NCBI GenBank assembly: GCA_030631875.1
Contig: DAOVKH010000065.1
Span: 1-8,612, forward strand
DNA from: Deltaproteobacteria bacterium
GTDB taxonomy: Bacteria; Desulfobacterota; GWC2-55-46; DRQE01
Length of the DNA: 8,612 nt
Reading direction: 5' to 3'
Positions 1 to 6,018 of this stretch are shown here, piece after piece; position 1 is the first letter of the stretch; every line of letters starts with the position of its first letter. Under the pieces are notes generated by a model. That model made no database searches and was not told the DNA's origin. It was given only the letters and a program-made list of their open reading frames with translations. The translations under genes were made by a program, and so were the position numbers.

Positions 1-104
1 ACCCTTGGTATTGCCTTTAATTGTATTGGGGTTGGGGTTGTGTAGCCTTGCTTTCTAACGCTATCAAGCAGTACGGCCTGAAGGCCGAGGTCTTCAAATG
101 ACAT
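1..104 (-). CDS. DEAD-box ATP-dependent RNA helicase, N-terminal fragment
   Basis: Only the first 34 codons are inside the window; the gene runs off the left edge. The protein starts MSFEDLGLQAVLLDSVRKQG and continues into YTTPTPIQLKAIP. This is the Q motif of DEAD-box helicases: an upstream aromatic (Phe3), then GYTTPTPIQ, which contacts the adenine of ATP. Such enzymes unwind short RNA duplexes in ribosome assembly, mRNA decay or cold adaptation. The very short segment before the Q motif is typical of the RhlE-like and CsdA-like classes, but the fragment is too short to name one. The start is set by AGGAG at 112-116, 7 bases upstream of the ATG. A different frame open over 17-208 on the same strand is not the gene. 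The assignment to the family is firm because the Q motif is complete; motifs I-VI lie outside the window. Confidence 0.88.
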   Translation of the reverse strand, partial: MSFEDLGLQAVLLDSVRKQGYTTPTPIQLKAIPR

Positions 105-123
105 AGTAATTCTCCTAATACCT

Positions 124-156
124 GCCTACCGTAATAATTTACGGGCCGGTAAAGGC
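124..156 (-). promoter_or_regulatory. Self-complementary leader segment of the helicase mRNA
   Basis: Between the promoter and the AGGAG site lie two stems that exclude each other. The first pairs CCGTAA with TTACGG over a 4-base loop (129-144). The second pairs TACCG with CGGTA, extended by GCC with GGC past a two-base bulge (124-131 with 147-156). They compete for 129-131, so the leader could switch between two folds about 10 bases upstream of the ribosome binding site. Regulation by folding is inferred; only the pairing is seen. Confidence 0.35.
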
Positions 157-265
157 GAAGTCTTTTTTTTAAGGTTGCTGTGGGTGATGTTGAAAAAGGA
201 AAGGACAACTACACGAAAGGCACTTACCGGATATTGCCTTGGTACACAGATTTAATCTATAAGTA

Positions 266-293
266 ATCATAACATGGTTTTTAAAAATTACAA
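266..293 (-). promoter_or_regulatory. Putative promoter for the DEAD-box helicase
   Basis: On the minus strand TTGTAA (288-293) and TATGAT (266-271) are separated by 16 bases, matching a sigma-70 promoter at 4/6 and 5/6 positions. Transcription would start near 259, giving a leader of about 155 nt before the helicase ATG. No other minus-strand gene lies between this site and the helicase. Confidence 0.5.
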
Positions 294-317
294 AGAGAAA
301 AATTCTCTCCTCTTTAA

Positions 318-358
318 GACCCTTCGTATGACCCTTCGATCGGCTCAGTACAGGATTC
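318..358. repeat. Short intergenic repeat text (tandem GACCCTTCG)
   Basis: GACCCTTCG occurs twice (318-326 and 330-338), and the second copy continues into ATCGGCTCAGTACAGG. This resembles the 'CCCTTCGA..GGCTCAG' intergenic repeat text seen in many bacterial genomes, a comparison made from memory. It belongs to the gene-free stretch 105-617, which otherwise holds the helicase leader and promoter, the repeat at 380-532 and the SulP promoter. Confidence 0.4.
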
Positions 359-379
359 CGTATTACAAATTACACGAAT

Positions 380-532
380 GGATTTCCGCCTTCGCGGGAA
401 TGACTGGAATTATTTAAAGCGGCAAAGAGAATTGGTCGTATTCGAGGCACGCGAGGAGTGCTGAGTGAATCGTACTTTTAAGTACGTTGAACGAATGCAC
501 GACAAGTGTAACGAAGAAGATGGGCAATTCTC
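380..532. repeat. Dispersed intergenic repeat, copy 1
   Basis: The element starts with a REP-like palindrome (380-407, a variant of GGATTCCCGC..TTCGCGGGAAT). It continues with GCGGCAAAGAGAA, a hairpin CGTACTT/AAGTACG (471-486), and a tail ACGAAGAAGATGGGC ending near 524. The same modules occur in the same order at 7889-8055; the opening 28-base palindromes match at 23 positions. Copy 1 also carries an 8-base inverted repeat, GAGAATTG at 427-434 and CAATTCTC at 525-532, which copy 2 lacks. No coding potential is seen, so it is either a non-autonomous mobile repeat or a transcribed structured element. Confidence 0.7.
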
Positions 533-544
533 AAGGCGCACCTA

Positions 545-573
545 TTGCGATTAACGCTCAACTAATATATACT
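545..573 (+). promoter_or_regulatory. Putative promoter for the SulP transporter gene
   Basis: TTGCGA (545-550) and TATACT (568-573) are separated by 17 bases. The predicted start near 580 gives a leader of about 38 nt to the ATG at 618. The TTGCGN form of the -35 box recurs in front of other genes in this window. Confidence 0.6.
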
Positions 574-617
574 CTATAGTTAGCCTAACCACTTAAAAAC
601 CACAGACAGGAACCATA

Positions 618-2228
618 ATGCAATCACAGCCCTCTATAATATCAAAGTCCGCCGGCAGTATTCAGGCCGATATATTCTCAGGCCTTACCGTCGCTCTGGC
701 GCTTGTGCCCGAGGCCGTTGCCTTTGCCTTTGTCGCAGGGGTCTCTCCGATAGTCGGCCTATACGGCGCATTCATGATGTGCATCATAACATCAATAGGC
801 GGAGGAAGGCCGGGCATGATATCAGGGGCGACCGGTGCCATGGCCGTCGTCATGGTGGGGCTCGTCTTGGAGGGTAACGCCATGGGCGGGACAGATAACG
901 CCATAAACGGTGCCGGGCTTCAGTACCTCTTCATAACACTACTGCTCGTCGGAATAATTCAGGGTTTGGCAGGAATCTTTCGCCTTGGAAAGTTCATACG
1001 CATGGTGCCTCGCTCGGTTATGATGGGCTTTGTCAACGGACTTGCCATCGTTATATTCTTATCTCAAGTGGGTATGTTCAAGTCCGGTGGCAATTGGATT
1101 CAAGGACCGCTACTCACGACTATGATCGGCCTCGTCGCCCTAACGATGGGGTTGTTGTTCTTGATACCCGTATTGCATAAAAAAGCACCGGGGGCGCTCA
1201 TCGCCATAATAGCCGTCTCACTTCTGGTCATCTTCTTTAAGGTAGATACGGCGACGGTTCTATCCTTCATACAATCCAATGGGGGTGAAGGCATAAAGGC
1301 CGGGCTTCCGAGCTTTGCCTTTCCGAGCGTGCCTTTAAATATTGAAACGCTCGTCTTCATACTTCCGTACGCCGTAATACTCGCGGCCATCGGACTCATC
1401 GAGTCACTAATGACGCTCACACTAATAGACGAATTGACCGGCACGCACGGCAGAGGCAATAAGGAGTGCGTTGCCCAGGGTGTCGCCAACTTTACGAACG
1501 GCTTATTCGGCGGCATGGGCGGATGCGCCATGATAGGCCAAAGCATCATCAACATAACATCCGGCGGCAGAGGCAGGCTCTCGGGCATAACGGCCGCAGT
1601 CGCCCTACTCTTCTTCATACTCTTCACATCTACATATATTGAGATGGTGCCGATAGCCGCACTCGTAGGCGTTATGTTCCTCGTAGTTATAAAGACATTC
1701 GCGTGGAGTACATTTAATATCTTAAATAAGATACCGAAGTGGGACGTAACTGTCATAATACTCGTAACGACGCTGACCGTTATATTCGACTTGGCAATAG
1801 CCGTGCTGGCAGGTGTCGTCATATCGGCGATGATCTTTGCGTGGAAGAACGCACTTCGCATTCGTGCCTACAAGAGCACCGACTCACGCGGCATAAAACA
1901 CTACCGAATATACGGGCCGTTATTCTTCGCCTCCACAACACTCTTTATGAGCAGGTTCGACATAGACGAGGATCCAAAAGAGGTCATCATAGACTTTAAA
2001 GATTCCCGCATAATGGATCAATCCGCGATAGATGTAATAAACAAACTGGCCGAGAGCTACATGCGCCTCGGCAAACACGTACACCTGAGACACCTCAGTA
2101 AGGACTGCATACAGCTCATAAAGAAGGCCGAAAAAATATGCGACGTAAACGTTCTGGAAGACCCGGACTACTTCGTCAGCATCGATAACTACCGAGCCTA
2201 CCAAGAAAGCCTCTCTACGACGGATTAA
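618..2228 (+). CDS. SulP-family inorganic anion transporter with STAS domain
   Basis: A 536-residue inner-membrane protein of normal SulP length. Residues 15-410 form the hydrophobic transport domain. The N-terminal signature lies near residues 30-51 (PEAVAFAFVAG..P.VGLYGAF). A second conserved block (residues 280-323) contains NKECVAQGVAN, FGGMGGCAMIGQS and SGGRGRLSGI. The C-terminal cytoplasmic part, about residues 425-510, is a short STAS domain with VIIDFKDSRIMDQSAIDVI, the stretch that in related proteins binds partners or nucleotides. SulP proteins move sulfate, bicarbonate, molybdate or dicarboxylates, often with H+ or Na+. No substrate can be assigned, because no carbonic anhydrase or sulfate-assimilation gene is adjacent. 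The start is supported by AGGAA 7 bases before the ATG and by the upstream promoter. A degenerate copy of the last codons lies at 2611-2660. Long antisense frames over this gene are shadows. Confidence 0.95.
   Translation: MQSQPSIISKSAGSIQADIFSGLTVALALVPEAVAFAFVAGVSPIVGLYGAFMMCIITSIGGGRPGMISGATGAMAVVMVGLVLEGNAMGGTDNAINGAGLQYLFITLLLVGIIQGLAGIFRLGKFIRMVPRSVMMGFVNGLAIVIFLSQVGMFKSGGNWIQGPLLTTMIGLVALTMGLLFLIPVLHKKAPGALIAIIAVSLLVIFFKVDTATVLSFIQSNGGEGIKAGLPSFAFPSVPLNIETLVFILPYAVILAAIGLIESLMTLTLIDELTGTHGRGNKECVAQGVANFTNGLFGGMGGCAMIGQSIINITSGGRGRLSGITAAVALLFFILFTSTYIEMVPIAALVGVMFLVVIKTFAWSTFNILNKIPKWDVTVIILVTTLTVIFDLAIAVLAGVVISAMIFAWKNALRIRAYKSTDSRGIKHYRIYGPLFFASTTLFMSRFDIDEDPKEVIIDFKDSRIMDQSAIDVINKLAESYMRLGKHVHLRHLSKDCIQLIKKAEKICDVNVLEDPDYFVSIDNYRAYQESLSTTD
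2202..2228 (+). repeat. 27-bp direct repeat, copy within the SulP 3' end
   Basis: These 27 bases encode the last eight residues and stop codon of the transporter and recur without a mismatch at 2634-2660, 432 bases downstream. Weaker similarity extends both ways, into NNYR/Y-like codons on the left and a GG..GTTGCG promoter sequence on the right. Confidence 0.9.
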
Positions 2229-2234
2229 CGGCGG

Positions 2235-2263
2235 TTGCGGTTTTAAGCAGGATATTGTATAGT
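2235..2263 (+). promoter_or_regulatory. Putative promoter for the sunset-type gene
   Basis: TTGCGG (2235-2240) and TATAGT (2258-2263) are separated by 17 bases, directly after the SulP stop codon. The surrounding block TAACGGCGGTTGC..TTTT..GATATT is nearly repeated before the ankyrin gene at about 4485-4520, which suggests a shared promoter module. Confidence 0.6.
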
Positions 2264-2301
2264 TTGAATGTTAATCAATACAGTCTCTTGGGGTGGTATT
2301 C

Positions 2302-2568
2302 TTGAAGAAAACTATCTTCACTACAATTATACTTATCGCATTTTATTCTACAGGCAATGCAAGCGACTCTAATCTTAAAAGCACTCAGCCGCTTGACGAT
2401 TGGAACTGTCCGACATCTCACCCAGTAAAGGGAAACATTAACACTACAAAGAAAACCATGATATACCATATCCCCAAGGGATCTTTTTATAAAAGAACCA
2501 AGCCCGAAGAATGCTTCACCTCAGAGGAAGAAGCACAGGCCGCAGGATATCGAAGGTCTATGCGTTAA
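2302..2568 (+). CDS. Small exported 'sunset domain'-type protein
   Basis: From the TTG at 2302 the product is 88 residues: MKKTIFTTIILIAFYSTGNA is a Sec signal peptide with likely cleavage after GNA, followed by a linker. The last 55 residues or so have the pattern CP..HPVKGNIN....MIYHIP.GSFY.RTKPEECF.SEEEAQAAGYR, which I recognise as the small domain NCBI calls 'sunset domain' (named from memory). The two cysteines, CP near the start and ECF near the end, flank the domain and may pair or bind a metal; the biochemical function is not known to me. Two starts are possible. TTG at 2302 follows GGGGTGG by 5 bases. GTG at 2293 would add three residues but lacks a good ribosome binding site. The gene has its own promoter and no clear terminator. 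Confidence 0.75.
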   Translation: MKKTIFTTIILIAFYSTGNASDSNLKSTQPLDDWNCPTSHPVKGNINTTKKTMIYHIPKGSFYKRTKPEECFTSEEEAQAAGYRRSMR

Positions 2569-2610
2569 AACTTAATAACTTCATTTAAGCTACAACAAGA
2601 AGAACTGCTC

Positions 2611-2660
2611 AACAATTACCCCTTAGCCAAGCTCAAGAAAGCCTCTCTACGACGGATTAA
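2611..2660 (+). pseudogene. Degenerate second copy of the SulP gene 3' end
   Basis: Positions 2634-2660 are identical to the last 27 bases of the SulP gene. Before that, AACAATTACC...AGCC (from 2612) still resembles the transporter's AACTACCGAGCC, with small insertions that break the reading frame. Only about the last 17 codons are recognisable and there is no upstream open frame, so this is a non-coding vestige between two small genes. It was left by a duplication or by insertion of the sunset-type gene. Confidence 0.7.
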
Positions 2661-2673
2661 ATGCCGACGGTAG

Positions 2674-2702
2674 TTGCGCTTCACCAAAAAATGCTCTATA
2701 AT
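2674..2702 (+). promoter_or_regulatory. Putative promoter for the DUF6868-like gene
   Basis: TTGCGC (2674-2679) and a consensus TATAAT (2697-2702) have a 17-base spacer. Transcription would start near 2709, about 23 bases before the ATG. The promoter sits at the same distance after the SulP-tail copy as the sunset-gene promoter does after the real SulP stop, to within about five bases. Confidence 0.7.
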
Positions 2703-2731
2703 TTCTCTAATAACCAAAAAGGAGGAATACA

Positions 2732-2974
2732 ATGAATATCGAAGCCCTTACACGTTTCTTCATGTGGTGCACGATAATAAACGGTAGCTTATTTATCGTC
2801 TGGGTGGCCTTATACGCGCTGGCTCCAAACCTTATCTACCGCATGCAAACCGCAATCTTCCCACTTCCGAGAGAGACCTACAATGCAGTAATCTACTCGG
2901 CCTTGGCCTTCTTCAAGCTCGTCTTCATATTCTTCAATATCGTACCGTATGTTGCGCTACTCATAATCGGATAA
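2732..2974 (+). CDS. Small two-helix membrane protein, DUF6868-like
   Basis: An 80-residue protein with two predicted membrane helices, about residues 8-30 (FFMWCTIINGSLFIVWVALY) and 53-78 (IYSALAFFKLVFIFFNIVPY and following). Between them is APNLIYRMQTAIFPLPRETY. The combination 'LT.FF.WCTIIN', 'W..APN.IYR', 'FPL.RE.YN' and 'FNIVPYVALLIIG' matches a common proteobacterial small inner-membrane family I know as DUF6868, named from memory. Its function is unknown. The start is well supported by AAGGAGG just before the ATG and by its own promoter. The stop codon overlaps the A-tract of the terminator that serves the convergent gene. Confidence 0.8.
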   Translation: MNIEALTRFFMWCTIINGSLFIVWVALYALAPNLIYRMQTAIFPLPRETYNAVIYSALAFFKLVFIFFNIVPYVALLIIG

Positions 2975-3001
2975 AAAAAGGCAGGCGGAAGACCGCCTGC
3001 C
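2973..3001 (-). terminator. Intrinsic terminator for the minus-strand exported-protein pair
   Basis: A perfect 9-bp stem, GGCAGGCGG (2980-2988) with CCGCCTGCC (2993-3001), closes a 4-base loop. Read on the minus strand it is followed by seven Ts (2979-2973), a textbook Rho-independent terminator 23 bases past the stop codon at 3025. In the plus direction there is no T-tract, so it is a weak terminator at best for the gene ending at 2974. Confidence 0.88.
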
Positions 3002-3024
3002 GAACACAACCAATATGAGCCAAT

Positions 3025-3675
3025 CTATTCGCTTATATTGCCTTCATGGTCTATCTGATATTGTTTCTCGGTAATAGCACTTATTACCCTTATCGCGCCG
3101 GACGAATCATTTATGTCTGCGCTTATGAACCCAACGGTATCGGCCAACCTAAGTCCGTTTTTCTCAAGAATCGCAAGAGAGTCGCAACTCGAACGCGGAT
3201 TATCGGCAATATGCATCTGACATGCGGTAAAGGCATCTCTTAGATTTCTTTTGGCCTCTCTCTTTAAGAATTTTTCAACATTAGGCCAGGCCATATCGCG
3301 CGAAACCTGAGGCTTACCAAACGAAGTGGTATGCATATATAATTTACCGTTATAATCAATAGAGACCTCCATATCTGCGGCCGCGGACTCGGGTAGTTCC
3401 GCAACTATCTCTCCGGAACCGACCCTCATATCACCGAATACAAAGACCGAGTTATCCGTATTTATCAATGGATTGCTTACCTTACTTATGGAGTCACATA
3501 TCCCCTGTGGGTTCTCCTTAAGATACTCCTTACAGAGATGGTATCTATTGGTCAGGTCAAAGTAAAGCCCGCCCATATCCGCATCAATATCCCCTGCTAC
3601 CGCCTTGCCGGGCGATATAATTGCCAGAAATAATACGGCTACCATCAAAAACTTAGTAATGCCTGTTCTGCTCAT
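3025..3675 (-). CDS. Exported protein with two C-x11-C domains (paralogue A)
   Basis: A 216-residue protein. Residues 1-27 are a Sec signal peptide (MSRTGITKFL...AVA), so the product is likely periplasmic or secreted. The mature part is two copies of one domain. The first, about 44-115, has CKEYLKENPQGIC, then FVFGDM..GSGEI and Y.GKLY. The second, about 147-215, has CQMHIADNPRSSC, then FISADI..SSGAI and YQIDHEGNISE. The cysteines are Cys48/Cys60 and Cys152/Cys164, both C-x11-C, and there are no others. 'NL.DAFTAC..Y.ADNP...CDSL..LE..GL' followed by a beta-rich end with Y.IDH.G recalls the globular head of type IV pilins, but the N-terminal pilin helix and its cleavage site are absent. The start at 3675 is chosen for GGGAGGT just upstream; an ATG 12 codons earlier has no site. 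It is the second gene of an operon with its paralogue. Confidence 0.85.
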   Translation of the reverse strand: MSRTGITKFLMVAVLFLAIISPGKAVAGDIDADMGGLYFDLTNRYHLCKEYLKENPQGICDSISKVSNPLINTDNSVFVFGDMRVGSGEIVAELPESAAADMEVSIDYNGKLYMHTTSFGKPQVSRDMAWPNVEKFLKREAKRNLRDAFTACQMHIADNPRSSCDSLAILEKNGLRLADTVGFISADINDSSGAIRVISAITEKQYQIDHEGNISE

Positions 3676-3723
3676 ACGCTTACCTCCCTTTATTAATATA
3701 AAAACATGCAACAGGATTCGTCC

Positions 3724-4392
3724 TTAAAGATCGCTCAATTCTGCTTCGCTTACCTTACCTGCGTGGTCTATCTCATAGGATCTTTCGGTGATGCGGCTCT
3801 CCAAGGTTATGGAGCCGGCCGAACTACCCATATCCGCCTCTACCAACCTAATAAGATTACCGAGCTTAAAGCCCTTCTCCTCAAGGACTTCAAGGGAATC
3901 GCAAACCGACTGCGGATTGTCCGCAAGGTAGGCCTTACACGCGGTAAATGCATCCGACAGATTTCTTATGGCGCGCGTTCTTCCGGCCTTATCGATAGGA
4001 GACTCAAATTCTTTGGGGGAGAGCTCCACCTTCCCATCCCTGGTGTGCCTGTATAACTTCCCTTCACGAGTAAAAGAAAGCTTCGCTCTTAACGACGACC
4101 CTTGCGGCGACCTCACCGTAATCTCTCCTGAATCCTCTCTCATATCACCCGAGACAAATAAGAGCGGGTTAAAGCTTAACCTATAATGCTCCAACTTAGT
4201 GGTGGTGTCGCATACGCCTTCGGGGGTAGAGTGGAGATAGTCATCACATACTTTAGCCATCAACAGCAGCTCGATGAGTAGCTCTCCCAATTCTTGATCT
4301 TCATCATCTGTCGCCCCGGCCTTAACGGGCATTATGATTACCATTAAGAATAAGACTAACGCGAATATCTTAACTAACCTTGCTCCCTCCAT
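3724..4392 (-). CDS. Exported protein with two C-x11-C domains (paralogue B)
   Basis: A 222-residue protein with a signal peptide (MEGARLVKIFALVLFLMVII...VKA, about residues 1-25) and the same two-domain build as its downstream neighbour. The first domain is about 45-115 (CDDYLHSTPEGVC, FVSGDMREDSGEI, REGKLYRHT). The second is about 147-217 (CKAYLADNPQSVC, DSLEVLEEKGFKL, VEADMGSSAGSI, YEIDHAGKVSE). The only cysteines are 49/61 and 152/164, again C-x11-C. Its second domain is closer to the second domain of paralogue A than to its own first one, so the internal duplication came before the gene duplication. GGGAG 9 bases upstream supports the ATG at 4392. The gap to paralogue A is 48 bases with no promoter seen, so both are probably one transcript. 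I do not recognise a named family. Confidence 0.85.
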   Translation of the reverse strand: MEGARLVKIFALVLFLMVIIMPVKAGATDDEDQELGELLIELLLMAKVCDDYLHSTPEGVCDTTTKLEHYRLSFNPLLFVSGDMREDSGEITVRSPQGSSLRAKLSFTREGKLYRHTRDGKVELSPKEFESPIDKAGRTRAIRNLSDAFTACKAYLADNPQSVCDSLEVLEEKGFKLGNLIRLVEADMGSSAGSITLESRITERSYEIDHAGKVSEAELSDL

Positions 4393-4428
4393 ACATTAAC
4401 TCTCCCGTCTCTATTAAGTAACGTGAAT

Positions 4429-4457
4429 ATACTACCAATTGCCCTAACCACGCGCAA
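4429..4457 (-). promoter_or_regulatory. Putative promoter for the exported-protein pair
   Basis: On the minus strand TTGCGC (4452-4457) and TAGTAT (4429-4434) are 17 bases apart, with a predicted start near 4422, about 30 bases before the ATG. It is back to back with the ankyrin promoter; 36 bases separate the two -35 boxes, so one regulator bound there could act on both operons. Confidence 0.5.
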
Positions 4458-4493
4458 CAACTATTAAGATCAATGCGCCCAAGATAACGGCGG

Positions 4494-4522
4494 TTGCTAT
4501 TTTCACCTTGATATTATAATAT
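4494..4522 (+). promoter_or_regulatory. Putative promoter for the ankyrin/AhpD operon
   Basis: TTGCTA (4494-4499) is followed after 17 bases by TAATAT (4517-4522). An overlapping consensus TATAAT (4515-4520) would leave only 15 bases. The block from TAACGGCGGTTGC to GATATT and TGTTAA nearly repeats the promoter region at 2225-2275. The leader is about 74 nt. Its AGGAG at the ribosome binding site can pair with a TCCT a few bases later, a weak hairpin just before the ATG at 4603. Confidence 0.5.
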
Positions 4523-4602
4523 TTCTACTGTTAACTTCACCGGAGCATAACAAGGAAGACGGTAATTATTGCCGCCGCCAAACCCAAAAGGAGAACTCCT
4601 GC

Positions 4603-6000
4603 ATGAGATTCAAACTAAGCCAACTATTACTGATAGCGATAATCCTCGCCTTTAGCTTTAGTGCCGGATACGCCAGAGCCGAGACGAGATTAGTGGAGCT
4701 TGCGACAGATGGTGATACAGCCGGGGTAAAGGCAATGCTTAAGTCAAGTGCATATACAATTAACAAAGACGTCTACAGCCGCTTTGATGTTAATGAAGAG
4801 ATAATCGACGAGTCCCTTATAGCCGCATCAATGAACGGCCATGACAAGATAGTAAAGATGCTGATCAAAGCAGGCGCGAATGTAAATAGTGATTGGGGCT
4901 ACTTTGAGCGAACGCCGCTAATAGAGGCTTCCGGGGAGGGTTATAACAAGGTAATAAAGGTGCTACTCAAAGCCGGTGCAAATGTAAATACCAGAGACAC
5001 TAGAGGCGAAACGGCTCTCTTCACCGCTTCAGGGCACGGTCACAGCAATACCGTAAAAATACTGATAGGAGCCGGTGCGGATATAGAGACCACGGACAAC
5101 TATCGCATGAAGCCTATTACTACCGCTTTAAGTAAAGGTCACAACGATGTGGTAAAGATGTTGATCAAAGCAGGCGCGAAAATGGAGACCACAAACAACT
5201 CGACGCCCCTCATTGTCGCTTCAAGTACAGGTAATAACGATATGGTGGCCCTACTTCTCGCGGCAGGTGCGGATGTAGATGGTAGAGACTATATGGAAAA
5301 AACGCCCCTCATCGGTGCTTCATCCGGAGGCGACAGCGATACCTTAAAAACACTGCTTGAAGCAGGTGCGTATATAGATACCAGTGGGGGCTACCATGAC
5401 CGAACGCCACTAATTACGGCTTCAGAGGCAGGTCATAACGAGATAATAGAGATACTGCTTAAAGCCGACGCAGATATAAACACCGGCGACAACCAAGGCG
5501 AAACGGCTCTCTCCCTCGCTTCGGAGCAAGGTCACAGCGATACCGTAAAGATACTGATCAAAGTCGGTGCGAACATCAATGCCATGAACAAGCTTAACGA
5601 AACGCCCCTCATTGCCGCTTCACGTAACGGTCACGGCGATGTGGTAGGCCTACTCCTCGCGGCAGGTGCGGAAGTAACCGCTAAAGACAATCTTGGCAAA
5701 ACGGCTCTCATAAGTGCTTCATCCGGGGGCGACAGCGATACCGTAAAGGCACTGATAGCTGCCAATGCGGATGTTAAGGCCAAGATGAATAACGGCGTGA
5801 CGGCCCTTATGTTTGCTTCACTGAATGGTCATAGCGATATCGTAAAGATACTGATAGGAGCAGGTGCCGATGTAAATGCCAAGACCGAAAGTGGTAGAAC
5901 GGCTCTTATCATTGCAAAAGAAGGCGGCTATAGGGCATCTCAGACTAAGGAAGGCAGAAAAAATGTCGTCCGACTACTAATAGAGGCGGGAGCCAAATAG
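4603..6000 (+). CDS. Large exported ankyrin-repeat protein
   Basis: A 465-residue protein. Residues 1-26 are a Sec signal peptide (MRFKLSQLLLIAIILAFSFS..ARA). The rest is an N-terminal cap and about 12 ankyrin repeats of 31-34 residues with the usual 'TPLI.AS..GH.D.VK.LI.AGADVN' pattern. The last repeat carries an insertion (RASQTKEGR) before its second helix. Ankyrin stacks bind other proteins and have no catalysis of their own; the signal peptide places this one in the periplasm. It begins an operon with an AhpD-like gene 18 bases downstream and a second exported ankyrin gene. Repeats 2-3 and 7-8, and 5-6 and 9-10, are closely related in DNA, so the array grew by multi-repeat duplication. 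AAGGAGA about 9 bases before the ATG supports the start. Partner and function are not known; a role beside redox enzymes is inferred from context and from P. aeruginosa AnkB. Confidence 0.93.
   Translation: MRFKLSQLLLIAIILAFSFSAGYARAETRLVELATDGDTAGVKAMLKSSAYTINKDVYSRFDVNEEIIDESLIAASMNGHDKIVKMLIKAGANVNSDWGYFERTPLIEASGEGYNKVIKVLLKAGANVNTRDTRGETALFTASGHGHSNTVKILIGAGADIETTDNYRMKPITTALSKGHNDVVKMLIKAGAKMETTNNSTPLIVASSTGNNDMVALLLAAGADVDGRDYMEKTPLIGASSGGDSDTLKTLLEAGAYIDTSGGYHDRTPLITASEAGHNEIIEILLKADADINTGDNQGETALSLASEQGHSDTVKILIKVGANINAMNKLNETPLIAASRNGHGDVVGLLLAAGAEVTAKDNLGKTALISASSGGDSDTVKALIAANADVKAKMNNGVTALMFASLNGHSDIVKILIGAGADVNAKTESGRTALIIAKEGGYRASQTKEGRKNVVRLLIEAGAK
4895..5770 (+). repeat. Higher-order duplication inside the ankyrin array
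   Basis: DNA of repeats 2-3 recurs exactly 492 bases later as repeats 7-8: GGGGCTAC at 4895 and 5387, and a 16-base identity at 5005 and 5497. DNA of repeats 5-6 recurs 399 bases later as repeats 9-10: CTCGCGGCAGGTGCGGA at 5257 and 5656, and GCTTCATCCGG at 5317 and 5716. The difference of 93 bases is exactly the length of repeat 4 (5107-5199). A stretch of repeat 4 (5152-5180) matches repeat 1 (4852-4880) at 28 of 29 positions. Confidence 0.8.
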
Positions 6001-6018
6001 TAAAAGGGAGAACTTACC

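Noticed and set aside
124..170. Possible plus-strand intrinsic terminator (hairpin followed by eight Ts at 163-170)
   Set aside because: Six bases separate the stem from the T-tract and no plus-strand gene precedes it in the window; the same bases are better explained as the helicase leader.
17..208. A 63-codon minus-strand frame at the left edge
   Set aside because: It overlaps the helicase start in another frame; the helicase frame has the Q motif and a proper ribosome binding site.
1100..1861. A 253-codon open frame antisense to the SulP gene
   Set aside because: It lies wholly opposite a well-supported transporter gene, has low-complexity composition (Met/Thr/Ala/Pro), no ribosome binding site and no family resemblance.
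2202..2660. The 27-bp direct repeat as flanks of an insertion sequence
   Set aside because: The segment between encodes no transposase and has no terminal inverted repeats, and the repeat is longer than usual target duplications.
4603..6000. Regular repeats of about 99 bases that could be taken for a CRISPR or satellite
   Set aside because: The repeats keep the reading frame and encode ankyrin motifs, with no spacer-like unique units of constant length.
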